Source: Paracoccus fistulariae (lineage in GTDB: Bacteria; Pseudomonadota; Alphaproteobacteria; Rhodobacterales; Rhodobacteraceae). From it: a DNA stretch of 64,000 bases. This document shows, one piece after another, positions 34,753 to 43,474 of this stretch. A program made the translations under genes and the position numbers. The stretch's first letter is position 1. The number at the start of each line of letters is the position of its first letter. The notes beneath the pieces were generated by a model, which did not search any database, was not told where the DNA came from, and saw only the letters and a list, made by a program, of their open reading frames with translations. The DNA is taken from assembly GCF_028553785.1 (NCBI RefSeq), contig NZ_CP067136.1:2142001-2206000 (forward strand), read 5' to 3'.

Positions 34753-34935
34753 ATGAGGCAGCATCTGACGCACGGCGGCCTTCCTGACGGCATGACACGC
34801 TGGCAGTTCTTCGGATTGATCGAGACCGCCCGGCGTCAGCTCGGCCTCAGCAAAGGTGCTGTAGCATATCTGAAGGCCGCAATCTCGAACACGATGGCCG
34901 AGGATTTTCTTGCAGGCCGAATTTGCAGCTTCTGA
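34753..34935 (+). pseudogene. Truncated replication-type helix-turn-helix protein
   Basis: A 60-codon frame with GAGGTG six bases before the ATG. The translation (HGGLPDGMTRWQFFGLIETA, RRQLGLSKGAVAYLKAAIS, ending GRICSF) looks like the N-terminal part of the winged-helix proteins of alphaproteobacterial plasmids and integrative elements, of the RepC/replication-initiator type. Those are several hundred residues long. Here the frame stops where the transposase-bearing segment begins, so it is probably the broken 5' end of such a gene. The assignment to RepC is from recollection of the motif and is only tentative. Confidence 0.5.
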
Positions 34936-34940
34936 ACCTC

Positions 34941-34950
34941 GGTCACCAAA
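34941..34950 (+). repeat. att-like direct repeat, distal copy
   Basis: GGTCACCAAA, identical to the end of tRNA-Arg(CCT) at 34467-34476. It falls six bases after the stop of the truncated HTH gene. Ten bases is short for an att site, but the position is suggestive. Confidence 0.35.
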
Positions 34951-35087
34951 ATTTCGGCTCAGGCAGAACTGGACAGACGACAGATCTCGCGCATAGAGGG
35001 TGATTTGATCCAGCCGGGGGCTGGATGATATCCCAGCTGATGGTGTAGCTGGCGGCGGGCCTCGCGCTCTGATGCGGGCCGAGCTGG

Positions 35088-35732
35088 TCAGTCGCGCTGC
35101 GCAGCAGGCAGGCTGACCATGACATCATCGCAGACCGGCGCAAGGGTTTCCAGCGTCATGTAGCGGCCGCGCTGGACGGTCCATTCCTCGGTCTGCTCCA
35201 TCAGGATCGCGCCAACCAATCTCCGGATCGAGGCCTCGTTGGGAAAGATCCCGACGACGTCCGTGCGTCGCTTGATCTCGCCGTTCAGGCGTTCGATTGG
35301 ATTCGTCGAATGCAACTTCGCGCGGTGCTGGGCGGGGAAGGTCATGTAGGCCAGAACGTCCTCTTCCGCCGTGTCCATGAGCGTGGCCAGCTTCGGTAGC
35401 CTGGGACGCATCTGGTCCGCAACCAGCCGCCACTGGGTCTTGGCCGTGGCGTGGTCGGGCTGGGCAAAGGCCGTGGCGATAAAGGCCGAGACCACCCTGC
35501 GGCTGCTCTTGCCCGCATGGGCCAGGGCATTGCGCTGGAAATGCACCCGGCACCGCTGCCAGGTGGTCGACAGCACCCGCGCCGTGGCCGCCTTGATGCC
35601 CTCATGCGCATCGCTGATCACCAGCTTCACACCCGAGAGGCTGCGGCGCACAAGATCGCACAGAAACCCGGTCCAGAACGGCTCGGCCTCGGAAGCCCCG
35701 ATCGCCATGCCCAGCACGTCGCGGCGGCCAGC
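35088..35732 (-). pseudogene. IS256-family (Mutator) transposase, C-terminal half only
   Basis: From GRRDVLGMAIG to the stop there are about 214 residues matching the second half of IS256-type transposases: LVISDAHEGIKAA (second catalytic Asp), WQRCRVHFQRNALAHAGK, and STNPIERLNGEIKRRTDVVG with the catalytic Glu. The usual protein is about 400 residues; the first half with the first Asp is absent. The frame continues open to 36035, but that part is the opposite strand of the coupling-protein relic, so the start is not real. Terminal inverted repeats were not recognised. Confidence 0.85.
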
Positions 35733-36200
35733 CTCGATGATGCCCTGACCAATGAACGGGCGGCCCGCGCCAAGCGCGAGATGCTGCATGGCGTTCTGTT
35801 CGGCGGTGCTGATCCGGTAAAGGCCGGAATCGCGCTGCGGGCGCTGGACTACGAGATGCGTCACCAGCGCAGACAGGCCCGCTTGCTCATGACCCCCGAT
35901 GAAATCCTTGCCATGCCCGCAGGCAAAGCGCTGGTCTGGGCATCGGGCTAAGGCATCCGCCCCTTCGCCGTGGACAAGGTGCCGTATTACACCTGCCGTG
36001 CCCGTGCGGGGCGGTTCTTCCCGACCCCGTTCCATGACCGCGACCAGAGCCGCATTCGCATTCCGACTTGGCTAGGGATGCGAACCCGCTGCGTGATCCG
36101 TGAAGCGTTGCCGGATGCGTATCGGGATTTTCCGCAATACGCGAATGGCGAATGGGCCTTCATCGAAGGCTACCGCCCGCCAGCCTCTCCCCACATATGA
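35733..36200 (+). pseudogene. C-terminal relic of a VirD4/TraG-type coupling protein
   Basis: In one plus-strand frame, from about 35733, the translation runs REMLHGVLFGGADPVKAG, ALDYEMRHQRRQARLLMTPDE, ILAMPAGKALVWASG. After a TAA at 35949 it resumes in the same frame as IRPFAVDKVPYY, FPTPFHDRD and FPQYANGEWAFIEGYRP. The order LL-x-TPDE-I, then a V-x-x-SG and an ADK-x-PYY segment is the C-terminal pattern of type IV secretion coupling proteins. The N-terminal ATPase part is gone, replaced by the transposase fragment at about 35730, and the nonsense codon shows further decay. The family call is from recollection of the motif. Confidence 0.55.
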
Positions 36201-36219
36201 CCGGAGTAATGTCATGATT

Positions 36220-36248
36220 TTGCATAATAATCGCAAGAGTTGTATACT
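36220..36248 (+). promoter_or_regulatory. Near-consensus sigma-70 promoter
   Basis: TTGCAT at 36220-36225 (-35), an ideal 17-base AT-rich spacer and TATACT at 36243-36248 (-10) lie 52 bases upstream of the small gene at 36300. This is one of the best housekeeping-type promoters in the window. It lies directly behind the coupling-protein relic. Confidence 0.75.
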
Positions 36249-36299
36249 TAAGATAGGATCGCCTTACGGAAAGCCGCGCGATCCGTGGGAGATGGGGCC

Positions 36300-36632
36300 A
36301 TGAAGGACGGGCAGGACAGAGAAACAGGAACTGTAACCAGCGGCGAATTCAACGTCGCCGCGAAACCCCGCATTGAGATCGACCTCGAAAAGTATCAGGC
36401 ATATTTTGATGGCTCCGGCCTTACGCCCACGCAGAAGGAAGATTTCCTGCGGGCGCTGTGGTCGGTCATCACCGCCTTTGTCGATCTCGGCTTCGGGGTG
36501 CATCCCATCCAACAAGCCTGTGGACAAGTCGAGAATTCCCCTGATCTGGCCTTACAGGCCGATTCCGATGGGGTAAGCTCACCGGATACCGATCTCACAA
36601 CCACATTCAACGATGCCACGGACGGGGGCTGA
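36300..36632 (+). CDS. Small recombinase-associated protein
   Basis: A 110-residue soluble acidic protein. Its core (NVAAKPRIEIDLEKYQAYFD, then LTPTQKEDFLRALWSVITAFVDLGFGVHPIQQACG) resembles small proteins commonly encoded just before large serine recombinases in Rhodobacterales elements. The start at 36300 has GGAG 11 bases upstream and lies 52 bases after a strong promoter. Unlike everything else in the element, the gene appears intact. Its role is unknown; a recombination accessory or directionality factor is one guess from position. The recombinase pseudogene starts about 30 bases downstream. Confidence 0.65.
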   Translation: MKDGQDRETGTVTSGEFNVAAKPRIEIDLEKYQAYFDGSGLTPTQKEDFLRALWSVITAFVDLGFGVHPIQQACGQVENSPDLALQADSDGVSSPDTDLTTTFNDATDGG

Positions 36633-36662
36633 CCCGGCGATGGCATCGGAAAGGCAGGTCAA

Positions 36663-38171
36663 CTGAACACACACCCCAAACACATACAGAAGCCGCAGGC
36701 GGCGCTGATCTATTGCCGCGTGTCCTCCGCCAAGTAACGCCTTGAGGGCGGCGGCGATTTCATGAAGCGCCCGGGCATGATGTCGCTGCTGGCCTATCTT
36801 TCGGCGCAGCCGGGCAAGCCCTATTTGGTCATCTTTGACGATCTCAAGCGTTTCGCCCGTGATACGGAGTTCCGTATCAAGCTGCGCCGCGAGTTGGCGC
36901 AGCGCGGGGCAAGGATCGAATGCCTGAACTTCAATTTCGAGGACTCGCCGGAGGGGCGCTTCGTCGAAACCATCATTGCCGCCCAAGGCCAGCTTGAGCG
37001 CGAACAGAATCGCAGGCAGGTCGTCCAGAAGATGAAAGCCCGCGTCGAGAAGGGCTATTACGTCTTCCACCCGCCCGTGGGCTATCGCTATGCCCGCAAC
37101 CTCGAGCATGGCAAGCTGTTGGTGCGCGATGAGCCTCTGGCCTCGATCATCACCGAAGTGCTGGAAGGGTTCGCAAGCGGGCGTTTTTCCTCTCAATCCG
37201 AAGTGAAGCGCTTTCTCGAACCCAAGCCAGATTTCCCCAAAAGCAGCGCCAGCGGCGACGTGCGCGTGACCAAGGTGCGCGATATCCTCGAACGTCCGAC
37301 CTATGCAGGCTATGTCGAGGCACCGAATTGGGGCGTGTCCCTGCGCAAGGGCTTCCATGAGGCGCTGATCGACTACGCCACGCATGAGCGTGTGCTGGCG
37401 CGGCTGCACGGCACGTTGCAGCCTCCCGCGCGCAAGGACATCAACGAGGATTTCCCGCTGCGCGACTTCGTGCTGTGCGACGATTGCGGCGAGCCGATGA
37501 CCTCCTGCTGGTCGAAGGGCCGAAACAGGCATTACGCCTATTATCTCTGCGACACGCCGGATTGCGCCTCCCGCCGCAAATCGATTCCGCGCGTGGATAT
37601 CGAAGACGGGGCACGGGCGATTCTGCGCATCCTGCAACCCGCCAGCCAGCTATTCGAGGTGGCGCGGGTTATGTTCCGCGACCTGTGGAACGCGCGGCTG
37701 GAAGAGGCCAGAAACAGCCGCCGGACGCTGGCCGATCAGCTCAAGGCGCTTGAAAAGCAGATCGACGGTTTGCTTGACCGGATCGTGGACACCGACAGCG
37801 CGACCGTGGCTGCCGCCTATAAGAAGCGCATCGAAAAACTGGAACGCGAGAAGCGTATATTGGCGGATCGGGTCGAGAATGCCGTGCCGCCGCCGGGCAG
37901 GCTGAACGACTTTATCGAACCGGCCCTGCTGTTCCTCTCAAGCCCCTGGAAACTATACGATAATGGGATATTCGCGCTCAAGCGGACGGTACTGAAACTG
38001 GCCTTCGTGCAGCCCCTGCGCCACAATCGAAAAGAAGGTTATCGAACCGCGAAAATCACCTTTCCGTTCAAGGTGTTAGCGGATTTTTTAAACCAAAAGT
38101 GCAGGATGGTGGAGCCGAGGGGAATCGAACCCCTGGCCTCGTCATTGCGAACGACGCGCTCTACCAACTGA
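36663..38171 (+). pseudogene. Large serine recombinase, inactivated
   Basis: The frame opens with PQAALIYCRVSSAK, the catalytic-serine motif of serine recombinases, hits TAA at 36735, and resumes in the same frame as RLEGGGDFMKRPGMMSLLAYL. Normal proteins have KQ here, so CAA to TAA is likely. They also carry some 30 residues between the Lys-Gln and the G-G-G-D-F-M segment that are missing. The rest is full: FDDLKRFARD, RPTYAGYVE, the zinc ribbon CDDCGEP with CDTPDC, and a coiled coil (about 37690-37890). No ATG exists at the expected start (CTG at 36663). The last 23 codons read antisense through tRNA-Ala ([13 protein letters not shown]). Confidence 0.85.
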
Positions 38172-38182
38172 GCTACGGCCCC
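38107..38182 (-). tRNA. tRNA-Ala(CGC)
   Basis: A complete 76-base tRNA with encoded CCA, on the minus strand. The acceptor stem is GGGGCCG/CGGCTCC, the anticodon loop TTCGCAA between CGTCG and TGACG gives anticodon CGC (reading GCG), and the T arm is AGGGG-TTCGATT-CCCCT. Its 3' end faces the recombinase pseudogene, as expected for an element inserted at a tRNA 3' end. Confidence 0.97.
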
Positions 38183-38246
38183 ATAGACTGATGTTCTGGA
38201 CCCCGGAACCAGCCTTGTCAAGCGACCGAAGGGCTATTGCTTCTGG

Positions 38247-38684
38247 TCATCCCTTTACCACTGCCTCGCCCATGCGGATGATGTCGGCTGCGGAGCGTGC
38301 GCCTGCCTCTCGGGCGCGTTCGCGGCCGCCTTGGAAGACGATCAGGGCGGGGATTCCCCGGATCTGCCAGCGTGCAGAGGCCTGCGGATGGGCCTGCGTG
38401 TCGATCTTGGCCAGACGCATCCGGCCTTTCAGGCCGAGCGCGGCCTTTTCGAATTGTGGCGCCATCGCGCGGCAGGGGCCGCACCAGGGTGCCCAGAAAT
38501 CCACCATCAACGGGATCTCATCCGTTTTCGCGGCTTTCTCCAGCGTCCGGAAATCGACCGCGACGGGCTTTTGCGGCATCAGGGCCGCGCCGCAGGTGCC
38601 GCATTTGGGATTGGCATCCAGCCGGTCGGACCCGACGCGGTTGGTTTGCGCACAACTGAGACAGACGAGTTTCCTTGCAGCCAT
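38247..38684 (-). CDS. trxC: Thioredoxin 2
   Basis: A 145-residue TrxC-type thioredoxin. An N-terminal zinc ribbon with two Cys pairs (CLSCAQTN and CGTCG, residues about 8-36) is followed by a thioredoxin domain with the active site FWAPWCGPCRAM. GIPALIVFQGG carries the cis-Pro. It reduces disulfides in the cytoplasm and is usually stress-induced. AGGAGA precedes the ATG at 38684. It lies 54 bases downstream of aroQ on the same strand. Confidence 0.95.
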   Translation of the reverse strand: MAARKLVCLSCAQTNRVGSDRLDANPKCGTCGAALMPQKPVAVDFRTLEKAAKTDEIPLMVDFWAPWCGPCRAMAPQFEKAALGLKGRMRLAKIDTQAHPQASARWQIRGIPALIVFQGGRERAREAGARSAADIIRMGEAVVKG

Positions 38685-38738
38685 GGCGTCTCCTGTCATC
38701 TGGCGGGGATAAGGAGGCGTACTACCCGCGACAAACTC

Positions 38739-39173
38739 TCAGGCCTGGCCCAGCAGGCCCACCACGCGCCGCACGGCTGCGGCGTAGCCTTCAAGGCCCA
38801 GCCCGGCAATCACGCCATCGGCGCGCAGCGAGACATAGGAATGGTGGCGAAAGGCCTCTCGCTTGTGGACCTGGCTGATATGGACCTCGATCACCGGGCC
38901 GTCGAAGGCGTTCAGCGCGTCCAGCACCGCAACCGAGGTGTGGGTCAGCGCCGCCGGGTTGATGACGATGGCCGCCGCCTTGTCGCGCGCCTCGTGGATC
39001 CAGTCGACGATCTGGCCTTCCCAGTTGGATTGCAGCATCCGAATCTCATGCCCGCCCGCCACATCGCGGCACAGATCCTCGACATCCTGCAGGGTCTCGT
39101 GGCCATAGATCTCGGGCTGTCGCTTGCCCAGCAGGTTCAGGTTGGGACCGTTCAGGACATAGATCGTGGCCAT
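38739..39173 (-). CDS. aroQ: 3-dehydroquinate dehydratase, type II
   Basis: A 144-residue enzyme of the shikimate pathway. [19 protein letters not shown] carries the catalytic Arg and Tyr, [16 protein letters not shown] the substrate Asn, and [18 protein letters not shown] the catalytic His. Length is standard for the dodecameric type II class. Same strand as the TauE/SafE gene upstream (49 bases). Confidence 0.96.
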   Translation of the reverse strand: MATIYVLNGPNLNLLGKRQPEIYGHETLQDVEDLCRDVAGGHEIRMLQSNWEGQIVDWIHEARDKAAAIVINPAALTHTSVAVLDALNAFDGPVIEVHISQVHKREAFRHHSYVSLRADGVIAGLGLEGYAAAVRRVVGLLGQA

Positions 39174-39222
39174 GGCATCCTCGGGGTTTGGGGTTTGCCC
39201 CTTGCTAGCTTGCCAGCACCGC

Positions 39223-39972
39223 TTATGCCACGAAAAACGCGATGGTCATCAGGACGCCGACCAGCGTGATGAAGGCGCGCAGCAGGGTCGGATTCGTGAC
39301 GCGGCGGGCAAAGATGGCGCCGACATAGCCGCCCAGAGCGCAGGCGGCCGCCAGTGGCACGACATAGTGCCAGTCGATCAGCCCGGCCACGATATAGGTC
39401 GCGACCGACACAACGGATAGCAGCGCTGAGATCAGCGATTTCAGCCCGTTCATCGTGTTCAGATCGGTGAAGCCGATCAGGCCGAAAACCGCCAGCAGCA
39501 TGATCCCAAGGCCGCCATTGAAATAGCCGCCATAGATGGTGACTGCCAGCAGCAGCGCCGCCGAACCGATCCTTCCCGGACCTGCCCCGCCCTTGCGCCG
39601 CACGGATGCAAGCAACCAGGGACCGGCGGCAAACAGCACCGTCGCCAGCAAGAGCAGCCAAGGCACCAGCGCCGAAAAGGCCTGCGGCGAGGTGACCAGC
39701 AGCAAAAGCGCCCCCAGAAAGCCGCCAAGGACGGCAATTGCCAGAATGTCGCGCAGGCTCAGCGCGCCCTGCGCCCGCACGTCGTGGCGAAAGGCCCATG
39801 CGCTGCTGATATAGCCGGGGGTCGCGGCAAGGGTCGAGGTGGCATTGGCCATGATCGGCGGCACGCCGACCCAGACCAGCGCCGGAAAGGACAGAAACGT
39901 GCCGCCCCCCGCCACCGCATTCAGGATGCCCGCAGCAAAACCTGCCGTGATCAGGACGATATAATCCAGCAT
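39223..39972 (-). CDS. TauE/SafE-family sulfite/anion exporter
   Basis: A 249-residue protein with about eight hydrophobic helices and the family's repeated motif. [23 protein letters not shown] lies in the first half, and [18 protein letters not shown] with the conserved Gly-rich turn in the second. Members export sulfite, sulfoacetate or other small anions. No sulfur-metabolism gene is adjacent, so the substrate is open. Confidence 0.9.
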   Translation of the reverse strand: MLDYIVLITAGFAAGILNAVAGGGTFLSFPALVWVGVPPIMANATSTLAATPGYISSAWAFRHDVRAQGALSLRDILAIAVLGGFLGALLLLVTSPQAFSALVPWLLLLATVLFAAGPWLLASVRRKGGAGPGRIGSAALLLAVTIYGGYFNGGLGIMLLAVFGLIGFTDLNTMNGLKSLISALLSVVSVATYIVAGLIDWHYVVPLAAACALGGYVGAIFARRVTNPTLLRAFITLVGVLMTIAFFVA

Positions 39973-40216
39973 GGGCGCGGTTCCTTTCCGTCATGCGCAT
40001 GGCGTGCCCATCCCTTGCACGCGTTGCAGGGCACATGCCAGATAGAAAAGGAAAAACCCTTGAGAAGAGGGTGATGTGAGGGCCAGACCTCAGCCCCTTG
40101 TCGGTTGCGGCAAGGCACGGCGGGCATTGATGGGCCGCCCTGCCACGCAGCGCGAATAAGATGTTCAAGAGGCTGTCAGGACTGTTGGGCGGCAGCAGCG
40201 CCGGGGATCAAAGATC

Positions 40217-41248
40217 TTAATCCTCAAACAGCGCCTGCTGCCCCGGCGCGACGGGTGCGGCCAGCCCAAGGTGCTTCCATGCCCGGGCTGCCAGTTGCCG
40301 CCCGCGCGGTGTGCGCGCGATCAGGCCCTGTTGCAGCAGATAGGGCTCGATCACCTCTTCGATGGCATCGCGGCTTTCGGACAGGGCGGCGGACAGCGTC
40401 TCGACCCCGACCGGGCCGCCGCCGTAATGTTCGGCCATCAGCGTCAGATAGCGGCGATCGGCGCCGTCGAGGCCCAGATGATCGACCCCCAGCCGGGTCA
40501 GTGCGGCATCGGCAATCTGGCGGTTCAGCCGGCCATCGCCCTCGACCAGCGCGAAATCGATGACGCGGCGCAGCAGGCGTCCTGCGATCCGCGGCGTGCC
40601 GCGGGCGCGGCGGGCGATTTCCAGCGTGCCATCGGGATCGGCGTCGATTCCCATCATCCGCGCCCCGCGCTGGACGATCAGGTCCAGTTCGGCAATTTCG
40701 TAAAATTGCAGCCGGGTGGGGATGCCGAAACGGTCGCGCAAGGGGGTGGTCAGCAGGCCCAGACGCGTCGTCGCGCCGACCAGCGTAAAGGGCTGCAACT
40801 CGATCCGCACCGTCCGCGCGGCCGGCCCCTCACCGATGACCAGATCCAGTTCGAAATCCTCCATCGCGGGATAAAGGACCTCCTCGACCGCCGGGTTCAT
40901 GCGGTGGATCTCGTCGATGAACAGCACGTCCCGCGCTTCCAGATTGGTCAGGATCGCGGCCAGATCGCCCGCGCGCGCCAGAACCGGACCAGAAGTCATG
41001 CGGAAATTCACGCCTAACTCGCGCGCCATGATCTGCGCCAGCGTGGTCTTGCCCAGACCGGGCGGGCCGAAGAAAAGCGTGTGATCCATCGCCTTGCCGC
41101 GCATCCGGGCGCTTTCGATGAAGACGCGCAGATTGGCCCGCGCCTCGGCCTGACCGACGAAATCGGTCAGGGCCTGCGGGCGCAGGGCGCGATCCTCGGA
41201 TTCGTTTTCCAGCGGCTCGGGACGCAATGTGGGATCAGGTTGGGTCAT
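40217..41248 (-). CDS. ruvB: Holliday junction branch-migration ATPase RuvB
   Basis: A 343-residue AAA+ ATPase with the RuvB N-terminus ([12 protein letters not shown]), Walker [11 protein letters not shown], Walker B LFIDEIHR, sensor motif [18 protein letters not shown] and the C-terminal winged helix with [17 protein letters not shown]. The start overlaps the end of htpX by 4 bases. It is the last gene of the ruvC-ruvA-htpX-ruvB run. Confidence 0.97.
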   Translation of the reverse strand: MTQPDPTLRPEPLENESEDRALRPQALTDFVGQAEARANLRVFIESARMRGKAMDHTLFFGPPGLGKTTLAQIMARELGVNFRMTSGPVLARAGDLAAILTNLEARDVLFIDEIHRMNPAVEEVLYPAMEDFELDLVIGEGPAARTVRIELQPFTLVGATTRLGLLTTPLRDRFGIPTRLQFYEIAELDLIVQRGARMMGIDADPDGTLEIARRARGTPRIAGRLLRRVIDFALVEGDGRLNRQIADAALTRLGVDHLGLDGADRRYLTLMAEHYGGGPVGVETLSAALSESRDAIEEVIEPYLLQQGLIARTPRGRQLAARAWKHLGLAAPVAPGQQALFED

Positions 41249-42081
41249 CCGCGCGCCATCGCATGCAGCCGGGCGATCCGTTCCTCGGTCGGCGGGTGGG
41301 TGGTGAACAGCCGGTCCACGCGCATCGCATGCAGCGGGTTGATGATGAACAGCGCGGCCGAGGCCGGGTTCTGTTCCGCAGGCAGGTTCACCGTGCGCCC
41401 GGCCATTCGCGCGATCTTGGCCAGGGCCGAGGCCAGCGCCATCGGCTGACCGCAGATCCGCGCCCCTTCGGCATCGGCCTCGTATTCGCGCGCCCGCGAG
41501 ATCGCCAGTTGCACTATGGTCGCGGCCAGGGGGGCAAGGATCATCGCCAGAATGGCACCGATCCCGCCGCCGCGATTGTCGCGCCCGCCAGTGAAGATCA
41601 ACATGTTTCCCATCATCGCGATGGCCCCGGCCATCGTGGCGGTGATCGTCATCGTCAGCGTATCGCGATATTTGATATGCGCCAGTTCATGGGCAATGAC
41701 GCCTGCGATTTCTTCGGTGGTCAGGCCGTTCAGCAGGCCCTGCGTGACCGCAACGGCGGCATTCTGGGGATTGCGGCCGGTGGCGAAGGCGTTCGGCTGT
41801 TCCGTCGGCAGCAGGTAAAGCTTTAGCATGGGAAGACCCGCGCGCTGTGCCAGCTCCTGCGTCAGCGCGTGCAGATCGCCGCCCTGCTGCGGTGTGATCT
41901 CGATCGCGCCCTGCTGGTTCAGAACCATCCTGTCGCTGTTCCACCAGGTATAGATATTCCCGGCACCGGCAATCAGCAGCGCGATGATTGCGCCGCCCTT
42001 GCCGCCCATCATCCAGCCCAGACCCATCACCAGCGCGGTGAGGGCAGCCATCAATAGAAAGACCTTGGCGTTTCCGTGCAT
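41245..42081 (-). CDS. htpX: Membrane zinc metalloprotease HtpX
   Basis: A 278-residue M48 protease with two N-terminal helices (about residues 5-25 and 28-48), the zinc site [13 protein letters not shown] (HExxH) and a downstream [13 protein letters not shown]lu ligand. HtpX degrades misfolded membrane proteins and is normally heat- or envelope-stress induced. It lies between ruvA (19 bases) and ruvB (4-base overlap), which ties it into the Holliday-junction operon. Confidence 0.95.
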   Translation of the reverse strand: MHGNAKVFLLMAALTALVMGLGWMMGGKGGAIIALLIAGAGNIYTWWNSDRMVLNQQGAIEITPQQGGDLHALTQELAQRAGLPMLKLYLLPTEQPNAFATGRNPQNAAVAVTQGLLNGLTTEEIAGVIAHELAHIKYRDTLTMTITATMAGAIAMMGNMLIFTGGRDNRGGGIGAILAMILAPLAATIVQLAISRAREYEADAEGARICGQPMALASALAKIARMAGRTVNLPAEQNPASAALFIINPLHAMRVDRLFTTHPPTEERIARLHAMARG

Positions 42082-42100
42082 GGCGCGTTCTCCTGACTGC

Positions 42101-42808
42101 CTAACCCTTCGGCGCCAACAGGCGCAGCGCCGCGCGGATCAACGCAGGCGTGGCGGCATCGGGTTCCGCACCCTGTGCCTCGGCCACGGCGGCGGCGGCT
42201 TCGGACTGAGCATAGCCCAGATTGGTCAGCGCCGACAGCGCCTCGGAGACCGCACGGGCCGATGACGATGCTTTGGGTGCGGGGGGGCGCGCCTCTGCCG
42301 CGGCCATCGAGGCCGCAGCAGAGGCGGCGTCAGGCGCGGGCTCGATGCCCGCGCCTGACGCTCCTGCGCCTGCATCGACCGTCAGATCGCCCCCAAGCGC
42401 CATGATCGCCGGGGCTTTGTCTTTCAGCTCAAGCACGATCCGCTGGGCCAGCTTGGGCCCGACACCCTGGGCCTTGCGAACCGCCGCCCAGTCGCCCAGC
42501 GTGATCGCCCGCGACAGCCCATCCGCGCCAAGCGTGCCCAGCACCGCCAGCGACACCTTGGCCCCCACGCCCTGAACGCTGGTCAACAGCCGGTGCCATT
42601 CCTTTTCCAGCATGGTCGGAAAGCCGAAAAGCTGCATCAGATCCTCGCGCACCAGCAGATCCGTATAAAGCGCCACGGCCTGACCGACGGGCGGCAGCGC
42701 CGCCGCCGTCCTGTCGCTGACATGCACGATATAACCCACGCCACGGACATCGATCATCACCTGATCGCTGCCCCGATGAAGGATCACCCCCGCCAGGCGC
42801 CCGATCAT
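42101..42808 (-). CDS. ruvA: Holliday junction-binding protein RuvA
   Basis: A 235-residue RuvA: OB-fold domain I ([21 protein letters not shown]), helix-hairpin-helix domain II ([20 protein letters not shown] and [20 protein letters not shown]), and domain III contacting RuvB at the C-terminus ([20 protein letters not shown]). It is longer than the usual 200-210 residues because of an Ala/Gly/Pro-rich linker at about residues 140-185. It overlaps ruvC by 4 bases. Confidence 0.96.
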   Translation of the reverse strand: MIGRLAGVILHRGSDQVMIDVRGVGYIVHVSDRTAAALPPVGQAVALYTDLLVREDLMQLFGFPTMLEKEWHRLLTSVQGVGAKVSLAVLGTLGADGLSRAITLGDWAAVRKAQGVGPKLAQRIVLELKDKAPAIMALGGDLTVDAGAGASGAGIEPAPDAASAAASMAAAEARPPAPKASSSARAVSEALSALTNLGYAQSEAAAAVAEAQGAEPDAATPALIRAALRLLAPKG

Positions 42809-43320
42809 GCGGCCCCCTTGGCGCGAATCTCACGGATCGAGCGTCCCTGCATGTGATGAGCGTGACAGATGGCGATGGCCAGGGCATCGGCGGCATCCGG
42901 GCCTTCGAATCTCACGCCCGGCAATTGCACCCGAACCATATGCTGCACCTGTTCCTTTCCCGCATGACCGACGCCGACCACGGTTTTCTTGACCGCATTC
43001 GGGGCATATTCGCCCACCGGCACGCCCGCCTCCGCCGGCGCCAGAAGCGCGATCCCACGGGCCTGACCCAGTTTCAGCGTTCCGACCGCATCCTTGTTCA
43101 CAAAGGTTTGCTCGACCGCCGCCAGATCCGGTGCATGGGCAGCGATTACTGCGCAAAGCCCGCGATATAGCTGCGACAGACGCTGCGCCAGATCGGCCGA
43201 ACTGCCATCCGCCTTCGTCTGGATCACACCATTCGCGACATGGCGCAAGCGCGGCCCGTCAACCATGATAACACCCCAGCCGGTGTTTCGTAATCCGGGA
43301 TCGATCCCAAGAACCCTCAT
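42805..43320 (-). CDS. ruvC: Holliday junction resolvase RuvC
   Basis: A 171-residue RuvC nuclease: [15 protein letters not shown] with the first catalytic Asp, VEQTFVNKD with the catalytic Glu, and [17 protein letters not shown] with the last Asp pair. First gene of the ruv operon, divergent from the mrp operon. Confidence 0.97.
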   Translation of the reverse strand: MRVLGIDPGLRNTGWGVIMVDGPRLRHVANGVIQTKADGSSADLAQRLSQLYRGLCAVIAAHAPDLAAVEQTFVNKDAVGTLKLGQARGIALLAPAEAGVPVGEYAPNAVKKTVVGVGHAGKEQVQHMVRVQLPGVRFEGPDAADALAIAICHAHHMQGRSIREIRAKGAA

Positions 43321-43402
43321 GCCTGCCCCTTCGTCTTTTTCACCGGGTTAGCACGAAAGGCGAACATCGCCTAGGGGGAACAGATAATCGCGCGGCATTT
43401 GC

Positions 43403-43408
43403 TTGACA
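43403..43408 (+). promoter_or_regulatory. Candidate -35 element of the mrp operon
   Basis: A consensus TTGACA lies 67 bases before the mrpA start in the ruvC-mrpA gap. The sequence 17 bases further on (AACACA) is a poor -10, so the promoter is only a candidate. Confidence 0.3.
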
Positions 43409-43474
43409 CCCGTTGCGCGACGGGAAACACAAAGAGCAAGCAAAAGTAAAACAACGCCAGCGGATCGAGGTCGA

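Larger units (their letters stand above)
34475..38106. mobile_element. Decayed integrated element between tRNA-Arg and tRNA-Ala
   Basis: All recognisable mobile-element genes of the window lie between the 3' end of tRNA-Arg(CCT) and the 3' end of tRNA-Ala(CGC). They are a truncated replication-type HTH gene, half an IS256-family transposase, the tail of a conjugative coupling protein, a small recombinase-associated gene and a serine recombinase pseudogene. Flanks on both sides (LacI repressor, trxC) are ordinary chromosome. The element is too small (3.6 kb) and too damaged to move by itself. Which tRNA is the original attachment site is unclear; one or more integrations followed by deletion are likely. 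Confidence 0.7.

Noticed and set aside
35733..36035. N-terminal extension of the IS256 transposase frame
   Set aside because: It reads the opposite strand of the coupling-protein relic and does not resemble the transposase N-terminus.
39973..40216. Small gene or terminator between ruvB and the TauE/SafE gene
   Set aside because: No frame with a start and ribosome site, and no hairpin with a T run, was found in this 244-base gap.
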